Shown: positions 49,742 to 59,301 of the stretch, one piece after another
How the letters are laid out: every line of letters starts with the position of its first letter
How positions within the stretch are numbered: position 1 is the first letter of the stretch
Source of the DNA: Deferrisoma camini S3R1
GTDB lineage: Bacteria; Desulfobacterota; Deferrisomatia; Deferrisomatales; Deferrisomataceae
Direction of reading: 5' to 3'
Length of the DNA: 64,000 bases
Assembly: GCF_000526155.1 (NCBI RefSeq)
Contig: NZ_JAFN01000001.1
Span: 48,824-112,823, forward strand
Made by a program: the position numbers and the translations under genes
Notes under the pieces: model-generated
Told to the model about the DNA's origin: nothing
The model's input: the letters and a program-made list of their open reading frames with translations, nothing else
Database searches by the model: none

Positions 49742-51817
49742 CTACCCTTCCCCGGGTTCGAGCTCCACGGGGTGGGGTTCGCCGTCCGCGGGCATCACAC
49801 CCCGGGCCGAGGCGCCCGGGCCGGCGTGGCGCCACCACACCTTGGGGTCCTGGCCGGTGGCGGCCTTGCCGCCGGCCCGGTGGCCGAACCCGTCAGGAAG
49901 CACCACGGCCCGGGGGTGCAGCCCCCGGAGCACGCGCACCGGGAACCGGGCGTGACGTTCCCCGGAGCGCACCACGGCGGTGTCGCCGGTGCGCAGGCCC
50001 AGCCGTTCCGCCGCTCCGGCCGCCACCTGCACCTCGCCCACGGGCACGATCTCCCGGTTGCGGCGGGTGTTGGCGTAGGTGCGGGGAAGCACGTTGGGCG
50101 CGGTCACCCGGCCGAGCAGCCCCTCCTCCGCGGCCGGCGCCTCCAGCCGCCGCCCCAGGCTCGGGGGCTGGACGGGGTTGGGGGCCTTGGGCTCCTCGGC
50201 CACCCAGATCCCCCGCCGCCTCAGGGCTTGGAAGCTGCCGGGTCCCCAGGACTTGCGGAGCCGCTCGTCGAGAACGGCGGGCACGGTGGGCGGCAGGCCC
50301 CGCTCCCCCGCGCGCCGGGCGAGCTCCAGGATCAGGTCCGGGATGCCCCGGGCCTCGCCCAGTGGCCGGGGCCAGGGCTCGAACAGGGCCAGGTGCTCGG
50401 TGGTGGGGTCCCGGAGCTTGTCGGGCTCCGACGCGGGGCGGGTCACCGGCTGCTGCAGCGCCAGGTAGGGCCGGCCGTCCGGCAGCGCCCCCTCCACCAG
50501 GTCCCAGCACTCGTAGGCCGTGGCCAGGGGCAGGACCAGGTCCGCCATCGAGGCCGTCTCGGTGAGGTGGGTGTCCACGGCCACCACGAGCTTCACCCGT
50601 TCCGGGTCGGCCAGGGCCCGGGACACCGCGTTCGGGTCCGGGCCGTCGTAGGCCGGGTTGGCCTCCGCGGCCAGGTACAGGTCCAGGGGGGCGTCAGCGC
50701 CCTCCAGGAAGGACCGCCACCATTCCTCCGGGGTGCGGGTGGGCCGGGCCGGGGTGGAGAAGTAGGGTCCCCGGGCGGTCTGGATGCCCCCGGGCCGGTT
50801 CACATTGCCCACCAGATGGTTCAGGACCGCGGCGGCCGCGGCCTCGGGGGTGCCCGGCTGGGCCACGGCCACCGACGGCCGGCGGCCGGCAAAGGTCATC
50901 GCGAGTCGCCGGAGCCGCTCGGGCGTGATGCCGGTTCGCTCGGCCACCCGTCCGGCGTCGTAAGGGGCGAGCGCCTCGTCCAGGGCGTCGGCCACGGTCG
51001 GGGCCGATTTCCGCAACGCCTCCCGGTCCACTCCGCCCTCGTCCCACAGCAGCTTGGCCATGCCGAGAGCCGCCCAGGCGGACGCCCCCGGCGGCACCGG
51101 CACCCACTCGCACACCGAACCGGTCGCCCCCACGGCCTCGGCCAGCAGCACCACCCGGGCGCCCCGAGCCCGGGCCTCCACCAGGCTGCGCACCTCGGGC
51201 ACCCGGAACCGGCCGTCCATGAGCGGGGCGCCCACCAGGTAGATGGTCTCGGCCCGGCGCAGGTCGGGGCCGAGCACGGGCGCGCCGTAGAGGTCGGCGT
51301 CGGACCGGGGCCCGGGGCGGCCGGGCAGGTCCCGGTCCAGCAGCACGTCGGTCCAGCCCAGCGTCTCCTGTAGGTCGCCCACCAGGAACCGGTCCATGGA
51401 GAGGTGGAGCACCGACCGCCCTCCCACGGCCTGGGCGATTCGACCCAGGGCCTCGTCCCACGACACCGGCTCCCACCGACCCGACCCCCTGGGTCCGACC
51501 CGGCGCAGGGGCCGGAGCACCCGCTCCGGGTCGTACAGCCGCTCCAGCTCGGCAAAGGCCCGGGCGCACAGCCCGCCCTCGTTGGTGGGCGAGCCGGGGT
51601 TGCCCTCGATCTGCACCACCCGGTCCCCGTCGCGGAACGCGATGAGGCCGCACCGGGCGGGGCACATGCCGCAGAGCGACGGTTTGGGGTTGCGGAACTT
51701 GCGCAGAGTGCGGTGAGGGGCCTCGACCGGCCGCAGGCCGGCCCCGGCCGGTAGAGCCGCGCCGGCCGCGCCGGCAACGCCCAGCTTCAGAAACGACCTT
51801 CGGTCCCAGCGGTTCAC
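49742..51817 (-). CDS. Tat-exported molybdopterin oxidoreductase-family protein
   Basis: 691 aa; GTG start, Tat motif DRRSFLK, then a [4Fe-4S] motif CGMCPARC plus C84 (GGLCARAF) as in periplasmic DMSO-reductase-family enzymes of the Psr/Phs/Act type. MGD-binding stretches are recognisable (YLVGAPLMDGRFRVPEVRSL, LVVAVDTHLTETASMADLVL, TGDTAVVRSG). Compared with the family, the segment after SWDEALGRI is shortened, and I see no Cys, Sec or Ser in the usual molybdenum-ligand position. Either Asp serves as ligand or the protein is catalytically silent. No FeS or membrane-anchor subunit is encoded beside it. Confidence 0.85.
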   Translation of the reverse strand: MNRWDRRSFLKLGVAGAAGAALPAGAGLRPVEAPHRTLRKFRNPKPSLCGMCPARCGLIAFRDGDRVVQIEGNPGSPTNEGGLCARAFAELERLYDPERVLRPLRRVGPRGSGRWEPVSWDEALGRIAQAVGGRSVLHLSMDRFLVGDLQETLGWTDVLLDRDLPGRPGPRSDADLYGAPVLGPDLRRAETIYLVGAPLMDGRFRVPEVRSLVEARARGARVVLLAEAVGATGSVCEWVPVPPGASAWAALGMAKLLWDEGGVDREALRKSAPTVADALDEALAPYDAGRVAERTGITPERLRRLAMTFAGRRPSVAVAQPGTPEAAAAAVLNHLVGNVNRPGGIQTARGPYFSTPARPTRTPEEWWRSFLEGADAPLDLYLAAEANPAYDGPDPNAVSRALADPERVKLVVAVDTHLTETASMADLVLPLATAYECWDLVEGALPDGRPYLALQQPVTRPASEPDKLRDPTTEHLALFEPWPRPLGEARGIPDLILELARRAGERGLPPTVPAVLDERLRKSWGPGSFQALRRRGIWVAEEPKAPNPVQPPSLGRRLEAPAAEEGLLGRVTAPNVLPRTYANTRRNREIVPVGEVQVAAGAAERLGLRTGDTAVVRSGERHARFPVRVLRGLHPRAVVLPDGFGHRAGGKAATGQDPKVWWRHAGPGASARGVMPADGEPHPVELEPGEG

Positions 51818-51930
51818 GGGGCCCTCCTCGGTGGGAAGCGTCGCAGGAGATATCCGGTCGAGCTTGTGGAATTTGGCACGTAGGGTACGGGCGATCGGCG
51901 GGGCGTGTCAATCTCGGCCCGGGCGGGCCT

Positions 51931-53466
51931 TCAGGATTCGAGGGGCAGGAAGAACGAGAAGGTGCTGCCGGTGCCCGGCCGGCTGCGCACCCAGATGCGG
52001 CCGCCGTGGAGCTCCACCAGGTTCTTGGCGATGGTAAGCCCCAGGCCCGAGCCTGCCTCGGTCTTGCGGGTGGGCGGCTCGGCCTGGTGAAACTTCTGGA
52101 ACACCCGCTCCATGTCCTCGGCCCGGATCCCCCGGCCCTGGTCGGCCACTTCCACCACCGCCGCGGTGATCGTCGCGGTGCCTGGGCCGGGTTCGGCCTG
52201 GGGGTTTTCCGGGTCCAGCTGGGCCGTGCGGGTGCGCACCCGGATCGCGCCGCGATCGCTGAACTTCACGGCGTTGTCCAGGAGGTTGTAGAGGATGCGG
52301 AGCAGGAGGGTGGGGTCGGCCGTCACCGGCGGCACATCCATGGGCTCGAACGCCAGATCCAGGCCCTTCTCGACCGCCCGGGGCCGCACCGACCGCACCG
52401 CCGATGAGACCAGCTCGTTCAGGTCCACGGCCTGGCGCTCGGGCTCCAGGCTGCCGGCCTCGATGTCCTTGAGGCAGAAGATGTTCTCCAGGATGGACTG
52501 GAGGTGCTTGCCGTTGGACTCGATCAGCTGCAGGTCGGTGCGGTGCTCGTCGTCGAGCCGTGGCCCCAGTTCCTGGAGGAGCAGCCCGGCGTACCCGATG
52601 ATCGCGTTGAGCGGGGTCTTCAGCTCGTGGTTGACGTTGTTGAGGAACTCGTCCTTGACCCGGTTGGCCTCCTCGAGCCGCAGGTTCTGGACCTGCAGCT
52701 CTTCGAGGGCGGCCTGGAGCTCCCGGGTTCGTTCCTCCACCCGGTCGTGGAGCACCTCGTTCTGGGCCTCCAGCTCCCTTCGGGCCCGACTGAGCTCCCG
52801 GTTGAGCTGCTCCAGGCGGCGGGTGCGCTCGCGCACCTGCACCTCGAGTCGGCGGTTGGCCTCGCGAACCCGGTCGAACAGCAGGGCGTGGGACACGGCC
52901 ACGCCGAGGTGGCTGGCCAGGATCGCCCATGCCTTCGCGTTGTGGAGATCGAGCCCCCCTGCGTCGGGGTGGCTCAGGTTCAGCACGCCCACGCAGCGGC
53001 CCTGGACCACCAGGGGGAAGCACGCCAGGGATCCCACCGCCACCCCGTCGGACCGCGGCGCGAACCGCGGATCCTCGGCCGCCCGGTCCAGCAGGGCCGG
53101 CTGCCCGGCCGCGGCGCACCAGCCGGCCACCCCCTCGCCCACGGTGAACATGGCTCGGGGATATCCCCGGAACCCGTAGTAGGCCGGGGCCCGATCCGTG
53201 CGGGACCCGGCCACGGCCAGCACCAGCTCCCCCTCGGCCTCGGACAGGAGCAGCACCGAGGCGTTCTGGGCCTTGGACAGCCGGAACACCAGGGTCAGCG
53301 CGTAGGAGATCAGGCGCTCCAAATCGGCCGAGCGCTCGAACAGGGCCCCGAGGTCCCGGAGCACGGCCAGCTCTTCGATCCGGGCCTCCAGTTCCCGGGT
53401 GGTGGACCGGAGGGCCCGCGCGTAGAGCTCCTGCTTGCGTTCGGCCGAGGGCATGGCGTCGGACAT
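51931..53466 (-). CDS. GAF sensor histidine kinase
   Basis: 511 aa, soluble. Residues ~20-200 contain a GAF domain (FTVGEGVAGWCAAAGQPALL), ~205-275 a long coiled coil, ~280-345 HisKA with the phospho-acceptor box NVNHELKTPLNAIIGY, and ~385-505 the ATPase with ILYNLLDNAVKFS, VEVADQGRGI, FQKFHQ and GSGLGLTIAKN. It is probably co-transcribed with the HDOD and receiver-kinase genes upstream (19-bp gap). The cognate response regulator is not obvious; the receiver at 54280-55488 is a candidate. Confidence 0.92.
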   Translation of the reverse strand: MSDAMPSAERKQELYARALRSTTRELEARIEELAVLRDLGALFERSADLERLISYALTLVFRLSKAQNASVLLLSEAEGELVLAVAGSRTDRAPAYYGFRGYPRAMFTVGEGVAGWCAAAGQPALLDRAAEDPRFAPRSDGVAVGSLACFPLVVQGRCVGVLNLSHPDAGGLDLHNAKAWAILASHLGVAVSHALLFDRVREANRRLEVQVRERTRRLEQLNRELSRARRELEAQNEVLHDRVEERTRELQAALEELQVQNLRLEEANRVKDEFLNNVNHELKTPLNAIIGYAGLLLQELGPRLDDEHRTDLQLIESNGKHLQSILENIFCLKDIEAGSLEPERQAVDLNELVSSAVRSVRPRAVEKGLDLAFEPMDVPPVTADPTLLLRILYNLLDNAVKFSDRGAIRVRTRTAQLDPENPQAEPGPGTATITAAVVEVADQGRGIRAEDMERVFQKFHQAEPPTRKTEAGSGLGLTIAKNLVELHGGRIWVRSRPGTGSTFSFFLPLES

Positions 53467-53485
53467 GGGCGGATCTCCCGGTGTT

Positions 53486-54280
53486 TCAGACGAGGGCGTC
53501 CACGAACGCCTCGGCAGCGCCCCGCCGCGCTTCCAGGTGGTCGGCCAGGTCCTCCATCAGGGCCTGGGGGACCTCGGTGTCGGCCGGGGTGCCGCCGGCC
53601 GCAGCGTTGGCCGCTGCCAACAGGGCTTGGGCCTGCCGCAGGTCGGCGCGCAGGGTCGGGCCGTGATGGAACCCGACCAGGGCCGTCGTGGAAGGAGGAA
53701 ACCCCCAGGCCGAAAGCAGGGTCTCGCCGGCCGTGCCGTGGTGCTCCCCGAACCGTCCCGCCTCCTCCCCCCGGAGCTCGGGGCCCTTGGCGCGGGCCAG
53801 CAGCTCGGAGTACTCCTCCGGGACCTGGGCCAGGAACCAGATCTTTCCCACGTCATGGAGGAGCCCGGCCAGGAACAGGGCGTCGGGGTGGAGCCCGACG
53901 TCGTCGGGCCGGCGCCGGGCCAGGTATCGGGAGCCTTCGGCGGTGAGGTACGCGTGGATCCACAGGCCCCGCACCGACTCGGGAGGGGCGTCGCGCCACA
54001 GGTCCAGCACGCCGGTGGCCAGGGCCAGGGCCTGCACCGTGACCCCTCCCAGCAGCACCACCGCCTGCTCCAGCCGGTCCACCCGGCGGGCGAACCCGTA
54101 GTAGGCCGAGTTGGCGAGCTTGAGAACGCGCGAAGTGACCGGAGGGTCGTGTTCCAGGGCCTGGACCACGTCCGCGATGCGGTAGTCGGGCGAGGCGAAC
54201 AGGGTGACGATGCGGGCCGCCACCGCGGGCAGGGTGGGCAGGGACGAGGGGGGCTCGGCGAGGCGGCGGGCCGTCCCCAT
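53486..54280 (-). CDS. HDOD-domain signalling protein
   Basis: 264 aa. HDOD features are LPTLPAVAARIVTLF, then SPDYRIADVVQALEHDPPVT with LKLANSAYYGF, and LFLAGLLHDVGKIWFLAQ. HDOD proteins lack full HD catalysis in most cases; here HDVGK is retained but the following HHGxGxxGYP motif of HD-GYP is absent. The ATG overlaps the TGA of the receiver-kinase gene by one base, so it is translationally coupled and likely part of that signalling unit. Confidence 0.88.
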   Translation of the reverse strand: MGTARRLAEPPSSLPTLPAVAARIVTLFASPDYRIADVVQALEHDPPVTSRVLKLANSAYYGFARRVDRLEQAVVLLGGVTVQALALATGVLDLWRDAPPESVRGLWIHAYLTAEGSRYLARRRPDDVGLHPDALFLAGLLHDVGKIWFLAQVPEEYSELLARAKGPELRGEEAGRFGEHHGTAGETLLSAWGFPPSTTALVGFHHGPTLRADLRQAQALLAAANAAAGGTPADTEVPQALMEDLADHLEARRGAAEAFVDALV

Positions 54281-55488
54281 CAGGCGCAGGCCCCTTCTCG
54301 GGCGGGCGGAAAGTGGAGCCGGAAGGTGGTGCCTTGGCCGAGCAGGGTGCGCACCTCCACCCGCCCGCCCAGGTCGTCCACGATCTGTTTCACGATGTAG
54401 AGCCCGAGCCCGGTGCCCTGGCCCTTGGGCTTGGTGGTGAAGAACGGCGTGAACAGCCGGTCCCGGAACTCCGGCGGGATCCCGATGCCGGTGTCGGTGA
54501 CCGACACCACGATCCGGTCCCCCTCGAGGGCCACCTTCACCAGGACCTGGGCCTCGGCGTCGGGGTCGCGCGCCAGCTTGGCCCGCACGGCCTGGGCCGC
54601 GTTGCGAAGCAGGTTCACCAGGGCGTGCTGCAGGTGGTCGGGGCTCGCCTCCAAGGGGGGCAGGCCGGGCTGGATCTCCACCACCAACGAGATGTGGCTT
54701 TTGCGGAACTCGTGCTGGGTGACCAGCACCGCCTCCTCCACCGCCTCCTTCACCGACAGGATCACCCGGTCGCCGTCCGAGGGTCGGGCGAACGAGGTCA
54801 GGCCCGAGGCCAGGCGCTGGAGCCGGGCCGCGTTCCGGTAGATGATCTCCAGGTGCCGGCGCAGGGGGCTGTCCTCCGGGGTCCGGGCCAGCAGGAGCTC
54901 CACCGACGCCGAGATGCTGGCCAGGGGGTTGTTCAGCTCGTGGGCGAACCCGGCCGCCATCTCGCCGATCGTGGCCAGCTTGTCGCCGTGGCGCATCCGC
55001 TCGTGGGTGACCTGCAGCTCGGTCAGGCTCGACTCCAGCCGGTCCACCAGCCGGCGGGCGTGCTCCCGCAGGTACACCCGCTCGTCGGCCGGCTGGATCC
55101 GGTCCCTTCGGCCGCGGATGTACGAGCGGATCTGGTCGGGGAAGTTCTCGGGGGAGATGGGCTTGGGGATGTAGCCGTCGCACCCGGCGGCGAGGGACCG
55201 CTTCCGGTCGTGGGCCATGGAGTTGACCGTGACGGCCACCACGGGGATGCGGTCGAAGCCGGGCAGCGCCTTGAGCTTGGTGGCGGTCTCGTACCCGTCC
55301 ATCCCCGGAAGGTTGATGTCGAGCAGGATCAGATCGAGGCGCTCCCGCTCCTCCATGGCCCGCCGCACCCCCTCGAAGCCGTCGCGGGCGTGGAGCACCT
55401 CGTATCCTTGATCCCGCAGCATCCGTTCCACGAGCCTGTAGTTTGCGGGGTTGTCTTCCACGTACAGGATACGGTGAGCAACGGACAC
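54280..55488 (-). CDS. Receiver-histidine kinase hybrid
   Basis: 402 aa; GTG start after GGAGAG, since the receiver begins at once (RILYVEDNPANYRLVERML). The N-terminal receiver has DLILLDINLPGMDG (acceptor Asp) and K in YIPKPIS. It is followed by HisKA (MAAGFAHELNNPLASISAS) and an ATPase domain with LLRNAAQAV, DTGIGIP, FFTTKPKGQGTGLGL. Receiver-first kinases often act as phosphorelay intermediates for another kinase, here possibly the one at 51931-53466. It leads a three-gene sensory operon. Confidence 0.92.
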   Translation of the reverse strand: MSVAHRILYVEDNPANYRLVERMLRDQGYEVLHARDGFEGVRRAMEERERLDLILLDINLPGMDGYETATKLKALPGFDRIPVVAVTVNSMAHDRKRSLAAGCDGYIPKPISPENFPDQIRSYIRGRRDRIQPADERVYLREHARRLVDRLESSLTELQVTHERMRHGDKLATIGEMAAGFAHELNNPLASISASVELLLARTPEDSPLRRHLEIIYRNAARLQRLASGLTSFARPSDGDRVILSVKEAVEEAVLVTQHEFRKSHISLVVEIQPGLPPLEASPDHLQHALVNLLRNAAQAVRAKLARDPDAEAQVLVKVALEGDRIVVSVTDTGIGIPPEFRDRLFTPFFTTKPKGQGTGLGLYIVKQIVDDLGGRVEVRTLLGQGTTFRLHFPPAREGACA

Positions 55489-55701
55489 GTTCTCTCTCCG
55501 CGGTGACCCCCCGCGGTGAACGGAACGGCCGCATTGTAACGGCGGCTCAAAGAACTGTAAAGAAAGAATGTGGCCTACGTGCAGCCGGACGAAAAAAGCC
55601 CCGCCCACCGGCCGTTCGCGCGAAGGAACGGCGTCGCGGGCGGGGGCGCCGACGTTCCGAAACCCCGCGGCATGTTTCGCGTTTTCAAAGAAACTTTACC
55701 T

Positions 55702-55730
55702 TTGACTCCGACCCCGGCGGCGTGTACAAG
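55702..55730 (+). promoter_or_regulatory. Candidate sigma70-type promoter of leuB-like gene
   Basis: TTGACT (55702-55707) and TACAAG (55725-55730) lie 17 bp apart, 43 bp before the ATG, with ACGGAGG as Shine-Dalgarno at 55762-55768. The gap 55489-55701 otherwise shows nothing recognisable. Confidence 0.5.
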
Positions 55731-55772
55731 TACGGGCTTTCCCATGACGATCACGGACCAAACGGAGGACAC

Positions 55773-56852
55773 ATGGCAGAGCGGAAGTACGACATCGCGG
55801 TGATTCCGGGGGACGGCACGGGACCCGAGGTGATCGCCCAGGCCCTGCGGGCCCTGGACGCGTGCGCGAAGCGGTTCGGGTTCGCCTACGAGACGGTCAC
55901 CTATCCGTTCGGCGGGGACCACTACTTGAAGACCGGCGAGACGCTCCCCGACGGCGCCATCGACGAACTGCGCCGGGCCGACGCGATCCTGCTGGGCGCG
56001 ATCGGACACCCGGACGTGAAGCCCGGCATCCTGGAGCAGGGCATCCTGCTCAAGCTCCGGTTCGCCCTGGACCAGTACGTGAACCTGCGTCCCGTCAAGC
56101 TCTACCCCGGGGTGTACACCCCCATCAAGGACAAGGGGCCCGACGACATCGACTTCGTGGTGGTCCGGGAGAACACCGAGGGCCTGTACGTGGGGGCGGG
56201 CGGGTTCCTCAGGAAGGGCACTCCCGACGAGGTGGCGATTCAGGAGTCGATCAACACCCGCAAGGGCGTGGAACGGTGCATCCGGTTCGCGTTCGAGTAC
56301 TGCCGCCGCCGGAACCGCCGGAAAAAGCTGACCCTGGTGGGCAAGACCAACGTGCTCACCTACGCCTTCGACCTGTGGGAGCGAACCTTCAACGAGGTGG
56401 GCGCCGAGTACCCGGACGTGGAGCGCGACTACGCCCATGTGGACGCCGCCTGCATGTGGATGGTAAAGAACCCGGAGTGGTTCGACGTGGTGGTGACCGA
56501 CAACATGTTCGGCGACATCATCACGGATCTGGGCGCCATGGTGCAGGGCGGAATGGGCATCGCGGCCGGCGGGAACATCAACCCGGAGGGGGTGAGCATG
56601 TTCGAGCCCATCGGAGGGTCCGCGCCCAAGTACACGGGCAAGAACGTGATCAACCCCCTGGCGGCCGTGTGCGCGGCCGGCATGATGCTCGACACCCTGG
56701 GCGAGGTCGAGGCCGCCCGGGCGGTGGAGGAGGCCGTCCAGTGGGTCACCTCCACCAAGCTCGAGAGCCTGGCGGCCGGCCGGATGGGATACACCACGAC
56801 CGAGGTGGGCGATCTGGTGGTGGGACGGATCCTGGGTGGCGGGAACGAATAG
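55773..56852 (+). CDS. leuB: 3-isopropylmalate/isocitrate dehydrogenase-family enzyme
   Basis: 359 aa beta-decarboxylating dehydrogenase. Features: [24 protein letters not shown], the substrate Arg region [30 protein letters not shown] and [20 protein letters not shown]. The NAD site reads [20 protein letters not shown], with IGGSAP in place of the usual HGSAP of LeuB; this variant is seen in deltaproteobacterial proteins annotated as LeuB. It most likely catalyses the third step of leucine synthesis, but isocitrate, homoisocitrate or tartrate cannot be excluded because leuA, leuC and leuD are not adjacent. Confidence 0.8.
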   Translation: MAERKYDIAVIPGDGTGPEVIAQALRALDACAKRFGFAYETVTYPFGGDHYLKTGETLPDGAIDELRRADAILLGAIGHPDVKPGILEQGILLKLRFALDQYVNLRPVKLYPGVYTPIKDKGPDDIDFVVVRENTEGLYVGAGGFLRKGTPDEVAIQESINTRKGVERCIRFAFEYCRRRNRRKKLTLVGKTNVLTYAFDLWERTFNEVGAEYPDVERDYAHVDAACMWMVKNPEWFDVVVTDNMFGDIITDLGAMVQGGMGIAAGGNINPEGVSMFEPIGGSAPKYTGKNVINPLAAVCAAGMMLDTLGEVEAARAVEEAVQWVTSTKLESLAAGRMGYTTTEVGDLVVGRILGGGNE

Positions 56853-57963
56853 GACGACGACTCCGTATCCGAGCCGGAAAGCGCGACCGGTGCCGCCGTG
56901 GGCGGGGCCGGCCGTGGCGCTGTTGATCCTCGGGGCGGCGGGGTGCACGGGACGGTCGATCCGGCCGACCGACGCGGACCCGCCCCTCCGGCGGGTGACC
57001 GCCAGGGTGGTGCGGCCGGCGCCGGTGGACCTGTACGACCGGCGGCTGGAGACCGTGGCCGTGGTGGCCTTCGAGGGGCCGGGGGGGCGGGATCTGGCGC
57101 GGGACCTGGCCCGGAGGCTGGCCCGGACCGGGGCCTTCCAGGTGGTGGTGCCGGACGACATGGAGGAGCGTCTGATGCGCGCCGGGTTGACCGTCCGGTG
57201 GGACGAGTCTCCCTCGGCCCTGCGGTGGGTCCACGAGCGCACCGGCGTGGACGCGGTCGTGGGCGGCCGGGTCGTGGAGTTCCGGGTGGAGGGGTTCGAG
57301 CAGGAGAAGCAGACCCTGGCTCCGGAGCCCACCGGCGAGTTCGTGTTCGTGCGGACCGAGGAGGGGAAGCTGGCCTACCGGGAGAAGCTGGCCTACCGGC
57401 CGGTGCCGCTGTTCTGCCGGACCGACACCGGCACGGTGGGTGCCCGGTACCGGGTCTGGGATCTGCGCCGGGGCGAGGTGGTGGCCACGTTGCCCCGGAA
57501 GCTCACGACCCAGGTGCCGTCGTTTTGCTACCGGGGCGACGTGTCGGCCGACCTGATCCGCGAGGCCCAGGGCCGGCTGCTCAAGCGGCTGTTCGGCCAA
57601 TTGAACCGGCAGGTGCTCGAGTCGCTGGTGCCGGAGCACGAGCGCCGGGACCTGTTCTTCGAGGTGGTGGGCCCGGGGGTGAAGACCTCCCTGGTCCACG
57701 CCAACGAGCTGGGAATCCTCCACGCGAGCCAGGGCCGCTGGCGCCAGGCCATCGAGACGTGGGAGGAGTGCGTGCGCCTCGCCCCTGACGCGGCGTGGGC
57801 CCGGTACAACCTGGGAGTGGCCCTGGCCGCGGTGGGGCGGCGGACCGAGGCCCGCAAGCAGTTCCAGGAGGCCTGGATCCGAAAGCGGCGGCCGGTGTAC
57901 CGCCGGACGGCCCGGGAGCTGGGGAGGGGAAGCCTGGAGACCAGTAACCCGGCGACAAATTAG
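56836..57963 (+). CDS. TPR-containing lipoprotein, unknown function
   Basis: 375 aa; GTG at 56836 overlaps the leuB stop by 17 bp; an in-frame GTG at 56890 is an alternative. The lipobox LGAAGC places the lipidated cysteine near residue 37. The middle part (~70-160) resembles a Curli/CsgG-like or LpoB-like fold ([33 protein letters not shown]). The C-terminal ~60 residues form TPRs ([20 protein letters not shown]). It may assist envelope assembly; no family is certain. Its final codons (SNPATN-stop) lie in the terminal repeat of an IR-B element. Confidence 0.8.
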   Translation: MAGTNRTTTPYPSRKARPVPPWAGPAVALLILGAAGCTGRSIRPTDADPPLRRVTARVVRPAPVDLYDRRLETVAVVAFEGPGGRDLARDLARRLARTGAFQVVVPDDMEERLMRAGLTVRWDESPSALRWVHERTGVDAVVGGRVVEFRVEGFEQEKQTLAPEPTGEFVFVRTEEGKLAYREKLAYRPVPLFCRTDTGTVGARYRVWDLRRGEVVATLPRKLTTQVPSFCYRGDVSADLIREAQGRLLKRLFGQLNRQVLESLVPEHERRDLFFEVVGPGVKTSLVHANELGILHASQGRWRQAIETWEECVRLAPDAAWARYNLGVALAAVGRRTEARKQFQEAWIRKRRPVYRRTARELGRGSLETSNPATN

Positions 57964-58206
57964 GCGCGTCACCTCGGAGGGCGGGGCAAGGGACCTGCCT
58001 CCGGCCGGGCGCGAAGCCGGGCATGAGATTCGCCGCGCAGGCACGGGACTGAAGAGCTGGTTTCATGGCAACTATGTGGGATCCGAACCATTTCGCGGTC
58101 CAAGCGTCAGAGGCACTGCGCGGCGAGCTAAGGGGCCGCGCCCGGCTCTCCGACAGGTCCCTTGCCCCTCCGACCAGGGAGCGATAGCGCCTGTTTATCC
58201 GCCGGG
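57948..58206 (-). repeat. IR-B copy C with complete outer terminal repeats (~258 bp)
   Basis: Outer ends: AACCCGGCGACAAATTAGGC (57948-57967) and the inverted copy CCTGTTTATCCGCCGGGTT (58188-58206). The IR-B core is at 57983-58168 with GGGGCAAGGGACCTGCC and GGTCCCTTGCCCC ends, in reverse orientation to copies A and B. The left outer end supplies the last codons and TAG of the lipoprotein gene. This is the most complete copy of the mobile-like unit. Confidence 0.85.
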
Positions 58207-58213
58207 TTAATAA

Positions 58214-58281
58214 CATTCCAGCCTTCAAGCCTTTGAGCCTTCCAGCGGGCCGGGGGCCCAAAGTTGATGAGGAGTCATGCC
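58214..58281 (+). repeat. Octads, hairpin and leader end before asd
   Basis: Octads (ATTCCAGC, CTTCAAGC, CTTTGAGC, CTTCCAGC), hairpin GGGCCGGGGGCCC (58248-58260), then AAAGTTGATGAGGAGTC. GAGGAG (58269-58274) is the Shine-Dalgarno of the asd start at 58282. No heptads are seen in this copy. Confidence 0.75.
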
Positions 58282-59301
58282 ATGAAGCGATCGTACAACG
58301 TGGCGGTGGTGGGAGCGACCGGGGCGGTGGGCACGGAGATGATCCGGGTGCTGGAGGAGCGGGAGTTCCCGGTGGCGGAGCTGCGGCCCCTGGCCTCGGC
58401 CCGGAGCGCCGGCACCGAGGTGCGGTTCCGGGGGGACGAGGTCCGGGTCCAAGAGCTCACCGACCAGAGCTTCGAGGGGATCGACATCGCCCTGTTCTCG
58501 GCCGGGGGCTCGGTGAGCGCCCGGTTCGCCCCGGCGGCCGCCGCGGCCGGCGCGGTGGTGGTGGACAACACGAGCCACTTCCGGATGGAGCCGGATGTGC
58601 CGCTGGTGGTGCCCGAGGTCAACCCCCACGCCATCGCCGGCTACAAGGCCCGGGGGATCATCGCCAACCCCAACTGCTCCACCATCCAGATGGTGGTAGC
58701 GCTCAAGCCCCTGCACGACCGGGCCCGGATCCGGCGGGTGGTGGTCAGCACCTACCAGGCCGTGTCGGGCACGGGCAAACGGGCCATCGAGGAGCTGGAG
58801 CGCCAGAGCCGGGAGCTGCTGAACTTCCGCGAGCCCACCCGCCAGGTGTACCCGCACCAGATCGCGTTCAACTGCTTGCCCCACATCGACGTCTTCCTGC
58901 CCAACGGGTACACCAAGGAAGAGATGAAGATGGTCAACGAGACCAGGAAGATCTTCGAGGACGACTCGGTGCGGGTGACCGCCACCACCGTGCGGGTGCC
59001 GGTGTTCTACGGGCACTCCGAAGCGGTGAACGTGGAGTTCGAGAAGAGGATCACGGCCCAGGAGGCCCGGGAGCTTCTGGAGGCCGCCCCCGGGGTGGTG
59101 GTGGTGGACGACCCGGCCGAGAACCTCTACCCCCTGGCCGTGGACGCGGCCGGCAAGGATCCGGTGTACGTGGGCCGGATCCGCGAGGACGAGAGCGTGG
59201 AGAACGGCCTGAACCTGTGGGTGGTGGCGGACAACGTGCGCAAGGGGGCGGCCCTGAACGCCGTGCAGATCGCCGAGATCCTGATCCGGGAGTATCTGTG
59301 A
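58282..59301 (+). CDS. asd: Aspartate-semialdehyde dehydrogenase
   Basis: 339 aa. NADP motif VVGATGAVG (9-17), active-site cysteine in NPNCSTIQM (near 136) and QAVSGTGKRAIEEL with H in VPVFYGHSEAVNVEF are all present. It reduces aspartyl phosphate in the lysine, diaminopimelate, threonine and methionine pathway. The length is standard. The start at 58282 is chosen over in-frame upstream codons because it lies 7 nt after GAGGAG. It is monocistronic, with repeat elements on both sides. Confidence 0.95.
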   Translation: MKRSYNVAVVGATGAVGTEMIRVLEEREFPVAELRPLASARSAGTEVRFRGDEVRVQELTDQSFEGIDIALFSAGGSVSARFAPAAAAAGAVVVDNTSHFRMEPDVPLVVPEVNPHAIAGYKARGIIANPNCSTIQMVVALKPLHDRARIRRVVVSTYQAVSGTGKRAIEELERQSRELLNFREPTRQVYPHQIAFNCLPHIDVFLPNGYTKEEMKMVNETRKIFEDDSVRVTATTVRVPVFYGHSEAVNVEFEKRITAQEARELLEAAPGVVVVDDPAENLYPLAVDAAGKDPVYVGRIREDESVENGLNLWVVADNVRKGAALNAVQIAEILIREYL

